A DNA stretch of 64,000 bases. Source: Candidatus Multiplicimicrobium inquinatum (GTDB lineage: Bacteria; Omnitrophota; Omnitrophia; Omnitrophales; Aquincolibacteriaceae). Position numbers and translations under genes: made by a program. Under the pieces are notes generated by a model that did not search any database, was not told where the DNA came from, and saw only the letters and a list, made by a program, of their open reading frames with translations. The DNA lies in contig DDUN01000036.1 of assembly GCA_002344825.1 (NCBI GenBank), positions 1 to 64,000 on the forward strand, read 5' to 3'. Shown here piece after piece: positions 35,870 through 45,108 of this stretch. The first letter of the stretch is position 1. Each line of letters begins with the position of its first letter.

Positions 35870-36886
35870 ATGAAGGCTGTGCCACGTGTGTTGGTTGCTT
35901 TCAATACGACTTCGGCATATCCGCATGATTATGATTTTACCGAAGAGCTGAAACTTACCGATTGGCAAACTGAAGCGGATGTTTTAGCCGCTCTGCGTTC
36001 GCTTGAGTACCCCTGCGAAACGGTCGGTATATATGATGATATGAGCGTTTTGCAGAAGAAAATAGAATCATTCCGGCCCACCGTGATTTTTAATTTGATC
36101 GAGCGTTTTAAAAACGATGCCGCGCATGAAGCGGACGCGGTTTCTTATTTAAAGCTTTTGGGAATTCCTTTCACAGGCTGCGGACCGACAGCGATTACTT
36201 TCTGCAAAGACAAAGGTCTCGCTAAACAAATTTTGTCGCATCACCGAATTCGGGTTCCTCAGTTTGTGATTTTGCCTTTCAAAAAGAAAGTCCATTTGCC
36301 CAAGCGGTTTCCGTTCCCGGTTTTTGTGAAACCTCTTAAAGAAGAAGCCTCGGTGGGTATTTCTCAGGCGTCTTTGGTGGAAACCGAAACTCAATTTAAA
36401 GAGCGCGTGCAGTTTTTGCATGACACCCTGAATCAGGATGTGATCGCGGAGCAGTATATTGCGGGCCGTGAAATTTATGTCGGCGTGATGGGCAGTAAAC
36501 GGTTGGAAGTCTTTCCGTTTCGTGAAATGGTTTTCTCGCGCGTGGATGATGAAGATCCCAAGATCGCGACTTATAAAGCCAAGTGGGATGAAGCCTACCG
36601 CAAGAAATGGGGTATTAAGAACAAGTTTGCCGATGATTTACCGAAAGAGCTGGAAGATAAAATCAAAAGTTTTTCAAAACGAATTTGCCGCGCGCTTTCG
36701 ATTCGCGGCGCGGTGCGCCTTGATTTGCGGCTCATGCCTGACGGTAAAGTTTATTTCATTGAAGCGAATCCCAATCCCATGCTCGCTAAAGATGAAGATT
36801 TCGCGCTTTCCGCGCTCAAAGCCGGATGGAGCTATCCCGAGCTGATTCAGCGTCTGATCAATCTCGCGCTTGCGGAAGAAGAGTAA
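35870..36886 (+). CDS. ATP-grasp ligase, D-Ala-D-Ala ligase-like
   Basis: About 338 residues. An N-terminal preATP-grasp domain is followed by a Ddl-like ATP-grasp: GIPFTGCGPTAITFCKDKGL (the Ddl-type ATP-entry motif), FPVFVKPLKEEASVGISQ, the hinge VIAEQYIAGREIYVGVMG, and Mg ligands in VRLDLRLMPDGKVYFIEANPNPM. It lacks the close Ddl signature through the rest and has a long insert around 215-260, so it is more likely a peptide or amino-acid ligase than the cell-wall enzyme. ATG at 35870 is preferred (GGGG 6 nt upstream); 35858 is possible. Confidence 0.78.
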   Translation: MKAVPRVLVAFNTTSAYPHDYDFTEELKLTDWQTEADVLAALRSLEYPCETVGIYDDMSVLQKKIESFRPTVIFNLIERFKNDAAHEADAVSYLKLLGIPFTGCGPTAITFCKDKGLAKQILSHHRIRVPQFVILPFKKKVHLPKRFPFPVFVKPLKEEASVGISQASLVETETQFKERVQFLHDTLNQDVIAEQYIAGREIYVGVMGSKRLEVFPFREMVFSRVDDEDPKIATYKAKWDEAYRKKWGIKNKFADDLPKELEDKIKSFSKRICRALSIRGAVRLDLRLMPDGKVYFIEANPNPMLAKDEDFALSALKAGWSYPELIQRLINLALAEEE

Positions 36887-36929
36887 GCCGATCGTTTAGT
36901 CTTCATTCTCCCAAGCCGATACTCTACCC

Positions 36930-38162
36930 ATGAAAAAAATTCTTAAAAATTACGCGGGTTCGCTCGGGCTCATTGCCGCCGTGATCGGCGGAGTGTTTTT
37001 GGGCAGATTTTTTCCGCAGGTCGCGCCGCATTTGAAACCCATCGGCACGCTTTGGCTAAATCTTATTTTTACAGCGGTGGTACCGCTTGTTTTCTTTTCT
37101 ATCAGTGCCACAGTCGCGCAAATGACGGATGCCCAAAAAATGGGCCGCGTTATGGGCTGGATGCTTTTGATCTTTGTAGCTACCGGCATTTTAGCCGCGC
37201 TTTTTATGTTGGGGCTTGTGTCTTTTTTTCCGCCTTCCGCGCCGCTGCAGTTGCCGATGACAACTCAGGTTAAACTTGAAGAGGTTTCTGTTCTGCAAAA
37301 ATTAGCGGAGTCGCTTTCGACGGGCGATTTTATGAGTTTGTTTTCAAGGCAAAATATGCTCGCCCTGATTGTTTTTTCTGGGTTGCTCGGAGCGGCGGTT
37401 TTTTTAGCGGGAAAAGAAGGCGATGCTTTCCGTAAGTTTTTAGCGTCAGGCAATGCCGTGATGCTGAAGATGATTCGAATTTTAATGGCATGGGCGCCGC
37501 TGGGTCTTTTGGCGTACTTTGCGGATTTGGCTTCACGGATGGGGCCTGAAATTTGGGGGACTTACGCGGATGTGCTGAAACTTTATTATCCCGCGGCATT
37601 CTTTTATTTTTTTGTTTTTTCGAGCCTTTACACAGGCTGGGCGGGCGGCTTGCAGGGTGTGCGCGAGTTTTGGCTGCGTATTCCTGCCGCGGCTTTAACG
37701 GCTTTCGGGACAGGCAGCAGTCTAGCCACGGTGCCAGCCAATCTAAAAGCGGCGGATGAAATCGGCGTGAAGCGCGAGGTGAGTGAAGTCGTGATTCCCG
37801 TGGGCGCGACGATTCACATGGATGGGTCTTGTCTTTCGGCCATTCTTAAAATTTCGATTCTCTTCGCGATTTTCAATCAGCCATTTTATGGATTTGAAGA
37901 TTATGCCATGGCGATCGGCGTGGCTTTGCTCAGCGGTATTGTAATGAGCGGCGTTCCGGGCGGCGGCTTTTTGGGTGAAATGATGATTGTTTCGCTTTAC
38001 GGTTTTCCCGCTGAAGCTTTGCCCGTGATCGCGATGGTTGGCGCCCTTGTCGATCCGCCCGCGACCATGGTCAACTCGACCGGCGATACCGCCGCGAGTA
38101 TGATGGTCTCCCGCTTAATCTACGGAAAGAAGTGGCGTACTAAATCTGCCGATGCGGATTAG
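36930..38162 (+). CDS. gltP: Dicarboxylate/amino acid:cation symporter (DAACS)
   Basis: A 410-residue secondary transporter of the glutamate/aspartate/C4-dicarboxylate family. The hairpin-1 serine-rich motif appears as TAFGTGSSLATVPANLK, the TM7 NMDG motif as ATIHMDGSCLSA, and hairpin 2 as GVPGGGFLGEM. The proton- or sodium-coupling partner is unclear. GATACT ends 6 nt before the ATG and no ribosome binding site is seen, so it may be leaderless. It overlaps the convergent pirin gene by 4 bp. Confidence 0.9.
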   Translation: MKKILKNYAGSLGLIAAVIGGVFLGRFFPQVAPHLKPIGTLWLNLIFTAVVPLVFFSISATVAQMTDAQKMGRVMGWMLLIFVATGILAALFMLGLVSFFPPSAPLQLPMTTQVKLEEVSVLQKLAESLSTGDFMSLFSRQNMLALIVFSGLLGAAVFLAGKEGDAFRKFLASGNAVMLKMIRILMAWAPLGLLAYFADLASRMGPEIWGTYADVLKLYYPAAFFYFFVFSSLYTGWAGGLQGVREFWLRIPAAALTAFGTGSSLATVPANLKAADEIGVKREVSEVVIPVGATIHMDGSCLSAILKISILFAIFNQPFYGFEDYAMAIGVALLSGIVMSGVPGGGFLGEMMIVSLYGFPAEALPVIAMVGALVDPPATMVNSTGDTAASMMVSRLIYGKKWRTKSADAD

Positions 38163-38851
38163 TTCAGGTCAAAGAGCAAGAACTCACAGTCAGAAATCGA
38201 ATTTAGATGAATGTGATCTTCATCTGAAATTGCAACTCCGTCACCGGCTTCAATTTTCTCATCGTTGATAAGTATTTTCCCGCTCGCGATTTGAATCCAT
38301 GTGTGACGATTTTTTTCGAGGTGAAGGCTCAGTGCTTGCTGGGCTTTAAGGTGGCCCACAAAAACTTTGGCATCTTGATTGATTTTAAGCGGCGCGCGAA
38401 CACTGGCGGGCGCGGCGATAAGCTTGAGAGGATCGCCCGTGAACGGAATCGCCTTTTGTTCGTAGCCAGGTTCCAGGTTTTTAGCTTCGGGTAAAAGCCA
38501 GATCTGAAGCAAATGGCAAGGCTCGGTTGCGGAAGCATTGTATTCACTGTGTCTGATTCCGGATCCCGCTGTCATACGTTGTAATTCACCGCGCTTAATC
38601 TTACCGATGTTACCGAGGCTGTCTCTGTGTTCGAGTTCGCCTTTGAGTATGTAGGTGACGATTTCCATGTCGCGGTGACTATGCAGTGGAAATCCTTGGC
38701 CGGGTTCAATCACATCTTCATTGATCACGCGTAACGTGCGGAATCCCATGTGCGCGGGATCATGGTATTCACCGAAAGAAAAACTGTGATAGGTATCTAA
38801 CCAGCCTAAATTGAAGTGACCGCGATCTTTGCTTTTTCGGATTTGAATCAT
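38159..38851 (-). CDS. Pirin family protein
   Basis: A 230-residue bicupin. The first cupin has DPAHMGFRTLRVINEDVIEP and GFPLHSHRDMEIVTYILKGELEHRDSLGN, with the His and Glu that bind a metal; ELQRMTAGSGIRHSEYN is the pirin signature. The C-terminal cupin is degenerate. Related YhhW has quercetinase activity, but physiological roles of bacterial pirins vary. It lies downstream of ferritin on the same strand, separated by a hairpin region. Confidence 0.9.
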   Translation of the reverse strand: MIQIRKSKDRGHFNLGWLDTYHSFSFGEYHDPAHMGFRTLRVINEDVIEPGQGFPLHSHRDMEIVTYILKGELEHRDSLGNIGKIKRGELQRMTAGSGIRHSEYNASATEPCHLLQIWLLPEAKNLEPGYEQKAIPFTGDPLKLIAAPASVRAPLKINQDAKVFVGHLKAQQALSLHLEKNRHTWIQIASGKILINDEKIEAGDGVAISDEDHIHLNSISDCEFLLFDLN

Positions 38852-38884
38852 CGGGGGTTGGTTCCACTTATGCTGCGCTTTTTA

Positions 38885-38935
38885 GCGGTTGGGTGAAACC
38901 CAGAGCCGTCGCAACAGCTTTTAGGCTGTTGCGAC
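38885..38935 (-). other. Ferritin 3' hairpin and short repeat (copy 2)
   Basis: GTCGCAACAGC and GCTGTTGCGAC (38908-38918 and 38925-38935) form an 11-bp perfect stem overlapping the ferritin stop codon. No T run follows on the minus strand. Adjacent bases 38885-38907 repeat the 23-bp sequence found at 11986-12008. Confidence 0.5.
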
Positions 38936-39427
38936 TTTATTAGATAGACTGCCTATTTCTTTATCGATGAAATAAAGACCGCGTCCGTCGGTGCCGGTGC
39001 GCTTAATCAGGTCAAGCACATCGCGGAAAAGTTTTTCTTCTTCATGCTGTTCAGCGACATACCATTGTAGAAAGTTAAAAGTAGAGTGATCTTTTTCCGA
39101 CAAGCACAGATCAACGAGATCGTTAATTTGCCCCGTGATTTCTTTTTCATTCTCATAGACGAGCTTAAAAATCTGCTCGATCGATTTAAATATAGCGGGA
39201 GGAGCTTTGAAAGAGTTAACTACCGCGTGTCCGCCCGTGCCGTTGATGTAATGAAAAAGCTTGGTCATATGCGTGCGCTCTTGTTCCGCGTGGCTGTAGA
39301 GAAAACGCGCCGCGCCGGGAAGCCCGTTGACATCACACCACGAAGCCATCGCTAAATAATAATGCGCGGAAGAATTTTCAGAAGTGATTTGAACGTTCAG
39401 GGCTTTTTCGATTTTCTTGGATAACAT
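38921..39427 (-). CDS. ftnA: Non-haem ferritin
   Basis: A 168-residue four-helix-bundle iron-storage protein. Ferroxidase ligands are visible: the Glu of QITSENSSAHYYLAM, E-x-x-H in HAEQERTHM, and later Glu residues in NEKEITGQ and EQHEEEKLF. Length and motifs match FtnA, not bacterioferritin (no haem Met). AGGAGG-like sequence precedes the ATG on the minus strand. It forms 24-mers that store iron and protect from Fenton chemistry. Confidence 0.94.
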   Translation of the reverse strand: MLSKKIEKALNVQITSENSSAHYYLAMASWCDVNGLPGAARFLYSHAEQERTHMTKLFHYINGTGGHAVVNSFKAPPAIFKSIEQIFKLVYENEKEITGQINDLVDLCLSEKDHSTFNFLQWYVAEQHEEEKLFRDVLDLIKRTGTDGRGLYFIDKEIGSLSNKVATA

Positions 39428-39582
39428 AGATTCCTCCGGGTGGATTTATAAGTGCGTTGTATTCTGTTTGAATTATACACTCGTTTGCGCGCGCCCAGCC
39501 GATGTAATTCAGATTTTTTTAGAGCGCGTCGGATGCAATCTGATTACTTATTCATCCGATTCAAAACGGATCTTAAAGTAAA

Positions 39583-40233
39583 TCAGCGGCGTGTGATGAT
39601 GCTTTTCGCGTCGAAGCGAATTTTCGGAAGTTTGGCGTTTTTATCATCCGCGGATCGATAACCGCAGGGGCATAAAACCGTAGTGGTCCAGCCCGTACCG
39701 TCTAAGCCCAAAACTTCATCATATTTCGCGGGGACAAATCCTTCCATGGGGCAGGTATCCACACTCAGTGTCGCGGCGGCAAGCATAAGTTGTCCCAACG
39801 CGATATAAACTTGGCGCGCGGCCCATTCTCCGGAATACTGCGCTCGCGGGCCTTCCACGATATCGCTCAAAATAATTTTTCGATAACCGGCAAGTTTTTC
39901 ATGCGGGGTACCGCGAATTTCAGCTGTGCGCGCGATAAGATGGTCAACATCCGCCGCGGAGATTTGCGGCTTTGTTAACATCACCACAAGATGCGAACAA
40001 TCCGCGACTTGACGCTGATTCCAAGAGTGGGGAACGAGTTGTTCTCGCAAAGCCTGATCAGTAATGACTAAAAATTTCCATGGCTGCATTCCATAAGAGG
40101 AAGGTGTGAGAACCAAAGACTCTTCGATTGCCTGCCATGTTTCTTCCGGAATTTTGCGTGACGCGTCGAATTGTTTAGTCGCGTAACGCCACTTCAAACT
40201 CTGGATCAGTTCCTGCTCTTTCTTGTAACCCAT
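39583..40233 (-). CDS. NAD(P)H-dependent FMN nitroreductase (NfsB-like)
   Basis: A 216-residue flavoenzyme. RYATKQFDASRKIP at the N-terminus has the Arg that binds FMN phosphate; SSYGMQPWKFLVITD and the C-terminal LCPCGYRSADDKNAKLPKIR segment match NfsB/dihydropteridine reductase-type nitroreductases. It starts at 40233, where AAGGAG lies 6 nt upstream; the longer upstream frame covers the divergent promoter region. It diverges from the copper island. Confidence 0.9.
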   Translation of the reverse strand: MGYKKEQELIQSLKWRYATKQFDASRKIPEETWQAIEESLVLTPSSYGMQPWKFLVITDQALREQLVPHSWNQRQVADCSHLVVMLTKPQISAADVDHLIARTAEIRGTPHEKLAGYRKIILSDIVEGPRAQYSGEWAARQVYIALGQLMLAAATLSVDTCPMEGFVPAKYDEVLGLDGTGWTTTVLCPCGYRSADDKNAKLPKIRFDAKSIITRR

Positions 40234-40276
40234 GCAGACTCCTTGAGATAGGTGTAATAAAAAATAGGGAAAACAC

Positions 40277-40307
40277 CGTATAGAAAACACATCAAAAGAC
40301 GTATAGA
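40277..40307 (+). promoter_or_regulatory. Direct repeats over the promoter of the first copper-island block
   Basis: CGTATAGA occurs at 40277-40284 and again at 40300-40307, 23 bp apart, about two helical turns. The second copy overlaps a TAGACT -10 box (40304-40309) that ends 6 nt before the ATG at 40316; the first covers the -35 position. This layout suits a repressor or response regulator controlling the metal genes. Confidence 0.5.
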
Positions 40308-40315
40308 CTATTAGT

Positions 40316-40687
40316 ATGCTTAAGAAATTCGTTTCGACAACAAGTTTTACTGTGGTGTGGCTGTTTGCGTTTTCATTACTGAGCAATTGCTACTGCGCTC
40401 CGGTTGAGGTGACGCCTTCATCCCAGTCGATGGCGTCTCATTGCAAGCAGCATCCGAATGACTCAGAGTCGAAAGACTCTGATTGTGCGCCGCGTTATCA
40501 AGCCGATCAGTTTGAAAATATCTCTGTTGCCAAAAAAACAGCAGAGGCTTTTGTGCTCTCTGACATTCCCACGATTGAGGTCGTTTTTGTTCAAGCTGAA
40601 CGTGAAACCCGCTTTTTGAAATGGGCTGAACCGCCGCCGATTTCTTCCCCGCATTTCTTTATTCTGCATCACGCTTTCCTGATTTAA
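40316..40687 (+). CDS. Small secreted protein at the head of the cusBA-copA block
   Basis: I do not recognise a family. 123 residues: a signal peptide (about 1-28, ending CYC-APV), a short mature part with HCKQHPNDSESKDSDCAP, and a C-terminal AEPPPISSPHFFILHH segment. It precedes the adaptor gene by 64 bp. By position and by its secreted, Cys/His/Pro-bearing nature it resembles the small periplasmic proteins (CzcI-like or DUF2946-like) found at the front of metal-efflux operons. It may be leaderless (TAGACT 6 nt before the ATG). Confidence 0.6.
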   Translation: MLKKFVSTTSFTVVWLFAFSLLSNCYCAPVEVTPSSQSMASHCKQHPNDSESKDSDCAPRYQADQFENISVAKKTAEAFVLSDIPTIEVVFVQAERETRFLKWAEPPPISSPHFFILHHAFLI

Positions 40688-40751
40688 TTCACGGCTTTCC
40701 GCGCGGAAAAATTTCTTTTCGCGATTCTTGTTTGTTCAAGAGGATTAAGCT

Positions 40752-41855
40752 GTGAAAAAAATAATTTTACTACTCATCGTTCTCGCGGTTGTTGCCGTGG
40801 GATTTTATAAATGGAATGATTTGCGGATCTTGTTCGGCGCTACGGATATTTCGCATCAATCGGATGTGCATTCCGAACAATACCAATGTCCGATGCATCC
40901 CCAGGTGATTCAGGATCATCCCGGAAATTGCCCGATTTGCGGCATGCGGCTGGTTAAAACTGAATCCAAATCGGAGGTCGCTCCCGGCGGAACCTTGCCT
41001 GCTTCGGATGTGCCCGGTCATGTTACGGTGCATTTAACAGACGAGAAAATTCGTTCAATCGGAGTTGTGACCGAAACGGTTAATGAAGAGCCTTTAAAGC
41101 TGCCTTTGCGGCTTACCGGGCGTGTTTTTTATAATCCTCAAATCCTTGATCTTCTCTATCGATATCGAGAAGCTGCGCAGGTGCAAATCAGGTATAGCAA
41201 GCCCACCGCGGAATTAATAGCTGAATCGCGAGCTGTTACCTGGACTTTGCGCACCCAGCTGCGGCGCTTAGGCGTGAGTGAAGATGTGTTTAAAAAAATT
41301 GAAGAAAGCCTCAAAGATCCAACCAGTTTTGTTCCGGCGAATGTTTTTTTTGAAGCGAGTGGAGCTTATATTGATGCGCGTCTGCCCGTTTCTGATTTAA
41401 GCCATGCGCATGTGGGGCAACCGGCCCAGATTTATTCGCCCATGGCACCTGAAAAAAAACTGGAAGGAGTGCTGCGTTCACTGGATTCCGTTGTTGATGC
41501 AGCTTCGCAAACTCTTGCGGTCCGCTTTGAAGTGGTATCGGGGTATGAGCTTTTAAAGCCCGGCATGTTTGTGACGGTTGAAATGGAGCTTGATTTGGGC
41601 GTATCGCTTTCGATACCAAGTTCGGCTCTTTTTAATCCCGGTAAGCGTGCTTATGTTTTTGTGGAAAACGAGCCTGGTGTTTTTGTTCCTCAGATGATTC
41701 AGATGGGAGTAATGGCCGGTGAACGCGTGCAGGTTCTGGAAGGATTAAAAACGGGAGATAAGGTTGTGACAGCGGCTAACTTCTTGTTAGATTCTGAATC
41801 CCGTTTTCAAGCTGCGCGCGGCAACGCTGCGGCGGGAGGGCACTCCCATGATTGA
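40752..41855 (+). CDS. cusB: Efflux RND periplasmic adaptor, CusB-like
   Basis: A 367-residue membrane-fusion protein linking the CusA-type pump to an outer-membrane channel. Order: N-terminal membrane anchor (1-20), a heavy-metal-binding domain (44-69, CPMHPQVIQDHPGNCPICGM, with four Cys/His-type ligands), then barrel-sandwich and hairpin regions, and a C-terminal beta-barrel and membrane-proximal domain. It ends with a His-rich tail. It starts at GTG with GAGG upstream and overlaps cusA by 8 nt. Copper or silver export is inferred from its partner. Confidence 0.9.
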   Translation: MKKIILLLIVLAVVAVGFYKWNDLRILFGATDISHQSDVHSEQYQCPMHPQVIQDHPGNCPICGMRLVKTESKSEVAPGGTLPASDVPGHVTVHLTDEKIRSIGVVTETVNEEPLKLPLRLTGRVFYNPQILDLLYRYREAAQVQIRYSKPTAELIAESRAVTWTLRTQLRRLGVSEDVFKKIEESLKDPTSFVPANVFFEASGAYIDARLPVSDLSHAHVGQPAQIYSPMAPEKKLEGVLRSLDSVVDAASQTLAVRFEVVSGYELLKPGMFVTVEMELDLGVSLSIPSSALFNPGKRAYVFVENEPGVFVPQMIQMGVMAGERVQVLEGLKTGDKVVTAANFLLDSESRFQAARGNAAAGGHSHD

Positions 41856-44800
41856 GAAAATCATTGAGTTTTCAGCCCGCAACAAATTTTTAGTTTTAAT
41901 CGTCACTGCCGCGATATTGGTTTTATCGTGGCAGGCGATGAAAAAAATGCCGCTGGATGCAGTGCCCGATCTCTCGGATACGCAGGTGATTATTTATTCG
42001 CAATGGGACCGCAGTCCCGATTTAATTGAAGATCAGGTGACTTATCCGATTGTGACAGCGATGCTGGGAGCGCCAAAAATTAAAGCCGTGCGCGGATTTT
42101 CTGATTTCGGCTATTCCTATGTTTATGTCATTTTTGAAGACGGCACGGATCTTTATTGGGCACGCAGTCGCGTCCTGGAGTACTTGAGTAAAATCCAAGC
42201 TGGTTTGCCAAAAGATGTCAAAACAGAATTGGGGCCTGACGCAACCAGTGTGGGTTGGGTTTATCAGTATGCCCTTGTCGATGACTCTAACCGCCTTACG
42301 TTACCTGAGCTGCGTTCGCTTCAGGACTGGTATTTAAAGTTTATGCTTCAGGCGGTTCCGGGCGTTTCTGAAATCGCGGCGGTCGGTGGTTTTGTCAAAC
42401 AATTACAAGTTAATGCCGATCCGGACAAGCTGTTGGCTTATGGTCTCACCATGAAAGATGTGGTGGATGCCGTGAAGCGCGCGAGCAATGACGGCGGCGG
42501 GCGTTTACTGGAAGTAAACGGTTTTGAATTCATGGTGCGGTCGCGCGGTTACGCGAAAACCCCTGAAGATATCGGCAGTGCCGCGATACGTACCAACGCC
42601 GAGGTGGGCGCGTCTTTACTTGTGCGAGATGTGGCGCAAGTTGAATGGGGCCCCGATATGACGCGCGGAGTCGCGGAGTTGAACGGGCAGGGTGACGTGG
42701 TCGGCGGCATCGTTGTGATGCGGCATGGCGAAAACGCTTTGCGTGTGATTGAACGCGTGAAATCAAAAATCAAAGAAATTCAACCCTCGTTGCCGGAGGG
42801 CGTGCGCGTGGTTGAAACCTATGACCGCTCCGATTTGATTCGACGCGCAATTAGCACTTTGAAGCATACGCTGACGGAAGAAATGATCATTGTCAGCGTC
42901 GTGATTTTGATTTTTCTTTGGCATATCCCTTCGGCGATTGTGCCGATTTTGACAATTCCGATTTCCGTTTTGATCGCGTTTATTCCCATGGCCGCGGCGG
43001 GATTGACCACCAACATTATGTCGCTGGCGGGTATTGCGATTTCCATCGGTGTGCTGGTGGATGGCGCGATCATCGAAGTGGAGAACGCTTACAAAAAACT
43101 GGAGCGGTGGCAGGCGGAAGGGCGCAAAGGCGATTTTCATGAAATCCGTTTAGCGGCATTAAAAGAAGTCGGGCCGTCTGTTTTCTTTTCGCTGCTTGTG
43201 ATCGCGGTGGCGTTTATTCCGGTTTTCGCCCTGGTGGATCAGGAAGGGCGTCTTTTCCGCCCGTTGGCCATGAGCAAAAACTTTGCGATGGCGATCGCAG
43301 CAGTTTTAGCGATTACGCTGGATCCCGCGATGCGGATGCTTTTCGCGCGCATGGACCCCTTTACTTTCCGTCCGCGGTTTCTTGCGTCGGCGGCGTCGGC
43401 AGTCTTTGTCGGAAAATATTATCCCGAAGAAAAACACCCCGTGAGCCGCGTCTTGTTTCATTTTTATGAACCGATGGTGAATTGGGTTTTGCGCCACCGC
43501 AAAATAACCATCGTGAGTGCTTTGGCGCTTTTTTTAGTGACGGTGCCGTTTTACTTCAAGCTGGGTAAAGAATTTATGCCGCCGCTCAATGAAGGCAGCC
43601 TTCTTTATATGCCTACCGCGTTGCCGGGCATGGCTGCGGATGAAGCGCGCCGCATTCTGAAAATTCAGGATAAGATTCTTGCAAGCTTTCCTGAGGTGAA
43701 AAGTGTGTTCGGCAAAGCCGGCCGCGCGGAGTCTTCAACTGACCCGGCCCCGCTTTCGATGATTGAAACCACGATTGTGCTGAAACCCCAAGAAGTGTGG
43801 CGTGAAACCGCGCGCGAATTTCCCGAATGGTTTCCGGCTAAACTGAAAAGTTGGCTGGGGGCGCGGTTGCCGAAGCGCAAAATCACGATAGAAGAATTAA
43901 CCTCGGAAATGGACCGTGCCTTGCAGCTGCCGGGTATTCCCAATATCTGGACGATGCCGATTAAAAATCGCATAGACATGCTTGCGACGGGAATTCGTAC
44001 TCCCGTGGGCATTAAAGTGTTGGGCGCGGATTTGAAAGTGATTCAGCAAATCGGCGAGCAATTAGAAAGTGTCCTCAAACCGTTAGCCGGAACACGCAGT
44101 GTTTTTGCGGAACGCGCGGCGGGCGGATATTTTCTTGATTTTGAACTGAAGCGGGATGCTTTGGCGCGCTACGGTTTATCGGTGGAGGAAGCGGAAGAAG
44201 TGATCGCTTCCGCGATCGGCGGCGAAGAAATTTTAACTTTGCTTGACGGCCGCGCGCGCTATTCCGTGAATGCGAGATTGGCGCGTGACTTCCGCTCGGA
44301 TTTGGCCGCTTTGGGCCGTGTGCGGGTCGGAACATCTTCCGGTGCGCAAATTCCGATTTCAGAAATCGCCGAAATTGAGACGCAAGAAGGCCCTGCGATG
44401 ATTCGCAACGAAAACGGCCTTTTAGCCGGATATGTCTTTGTCGATGTCGCGGGCCGCGATGTCGGCGGGTATGTTCAGGAAGCCAAGCGCGTGGTTTCCG
44501 ACCTGCAAATTCCGGCGGGCTATCAGCTTGTTTGGAGCGGGCAGTATGAAAATATGCAGCGCGTGAAAGAACGGCTGAAGTTTGTCATTCCTCTGACACT
44601 TTTTATTATCGCGCTGCTGCTTTACATCAATACGAAATCCGCGGTCAAAACCGGCATTGTTTTGTTGTCCGTGCCCTTATCTTTAATCGGAGCGGTTTGG
44701 ATTTTGTACGCGCTCGATTACAACATGTCGATTGCGGTTTGGGTGGGCATGATTGCGCTTATGGGGCTGGATGCGGAGATGGGCGTATTTATGCTTTTGT

Positions 44801-45108
44801 ATCTTGATTTGGCTTATGACGAAGCCAAACGCGACGGGCGCATGCGAAATAAAAACGATTTGCGCTTAGCGATCATTCATGGCGCGGTGAGACGCGTGCG
44901 TCCCAAAATGATGACGGTGATCGCGGCGATGGCCGGTCTTTTACCGATTTTGTGGGCGCAGGGGGCGGGCGCGGATGTGATGCGCCGCATCGCCGCACCG
45001 ATGATCGGGGGATTAGGCTCATCCTTCTTGCTTGAGCTTTTGATTTATCCCGTGCTTTACGCGATTTGGAAAGAAAAAGAATTTAAAAAGAATGGGAGAA
45101 CAGTATGA
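41848..45108 (+). CDS. cusA: Heavy-metal efflux RND pump, CusA-like (Cu/Ag class)
   Basis: A 1086-residue inner-membrane proton-driven pump with 12 spans and two large periplasmic loops. TM4 reads [20 protein letters not shown], close to the CusA/SilA type and unlike the DFG motif of CzcA, which points to monovalent copper or silver. The [18 protein letters not shown] and [20 protein letters not shown] segments are CusA-like as well. It overlaps cusB by 8 nt and copA by 4 nt. No outer-membrane channel gene belongs to this block, so it must borrow one; the TolC at 49168 is the nearest. Confidence 0.93.
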   Translation: MIEKIIEFSARNKFLVLIVTAAILVLSWQAMKKMPLDAVPDLSDTQVIIYSQWDRSPDLIEDQVTYPIVTAMLGAPKIKAVRGFSDFGYSYVYVIFEDGTDLYWARSRVLEYLSKIQAGLPKDVKTELGPDATSVGWVYQYALVDDSNRLTLPELRSLQDWYLKFMLQAVPGVSEIAAVGGFVKQLQVNADPDKLLAYGLTMKDVVDAVKRASNDGGGRLLEVNGFEFMVRSRGYAKTPEDIGSAAIRTNAEVGASLLVRDVAQVEWGPDMTRGVAELNGQGDVVGGIVVMRHGENALRVIERVKSKIKEIQPSLPEGVRVVETYDRSDLIRRAISTLKHTLTEEMIIVSVVILIFLWHIPSAIVPILTIPISVLIAFIPMAAAGLTTNIMSLAGIAISIGVLVDGAIIEVENAYKKLERWQAEGRKGDFHEIRLAALKEVGPSVFFSLLVIAVAFIPVFALVDQEGRLFRPLAMSKNFAMAIAAVLAITLDPAMRMLFARMDPFTFRPRFLASAASAVFVGKYYPEEKHPVSRVLFHFYEPMVNWVLRHRKITIVSALALFLVTVPFYFKLGKEFMPPLNEGSLLYMPTALPGMAADEARRILKIQDKILASFPEVKSVFGKAGRAESSTDPAPLSMIETTIVLKPQEVWRETAREFPEWFPAKLKSWLGARLPKRKITIEELTSEMDRALQLPGIPNIWTMPIKNRIDMLATGIRTPVGIKVLGADLKVIQQIGEQLESVLKPLAGTRSVFAERAAGGYFLDFELKRDALARYGLSVEEAEEVIASAIGGEEILTLLDGRARYSVNARLARDFRSDLAALGRVRVGTSSGAQIPISEIAEIETQEGPAMIRNENGLLAGYVFVDVAGRDVGGYVQEAKRVVSDLQIPAGYQLVWSGQYENMQRVKERLKFVIPLTLFIIALLLYINTKSAVKTGIVLLSVPLSLIGAVWILYALDYNMSIAVWVGMIALMGLDAEMGVFMLLYLDLAYDEAKRDGRMRNKNDLRLAIIHGAVRRVRPKMMTVIAAMAGLLPILWAQGAGADVMRRIAAPMIGGLGSSFLLELLIYPVLYAIWKEKEFKKNGRTV

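Noticed and set aside
35743..35928. 61-residue frame before the ATP-grasp gene
   Set aside because: It consists mostly of repeat copy D and has no start signal.
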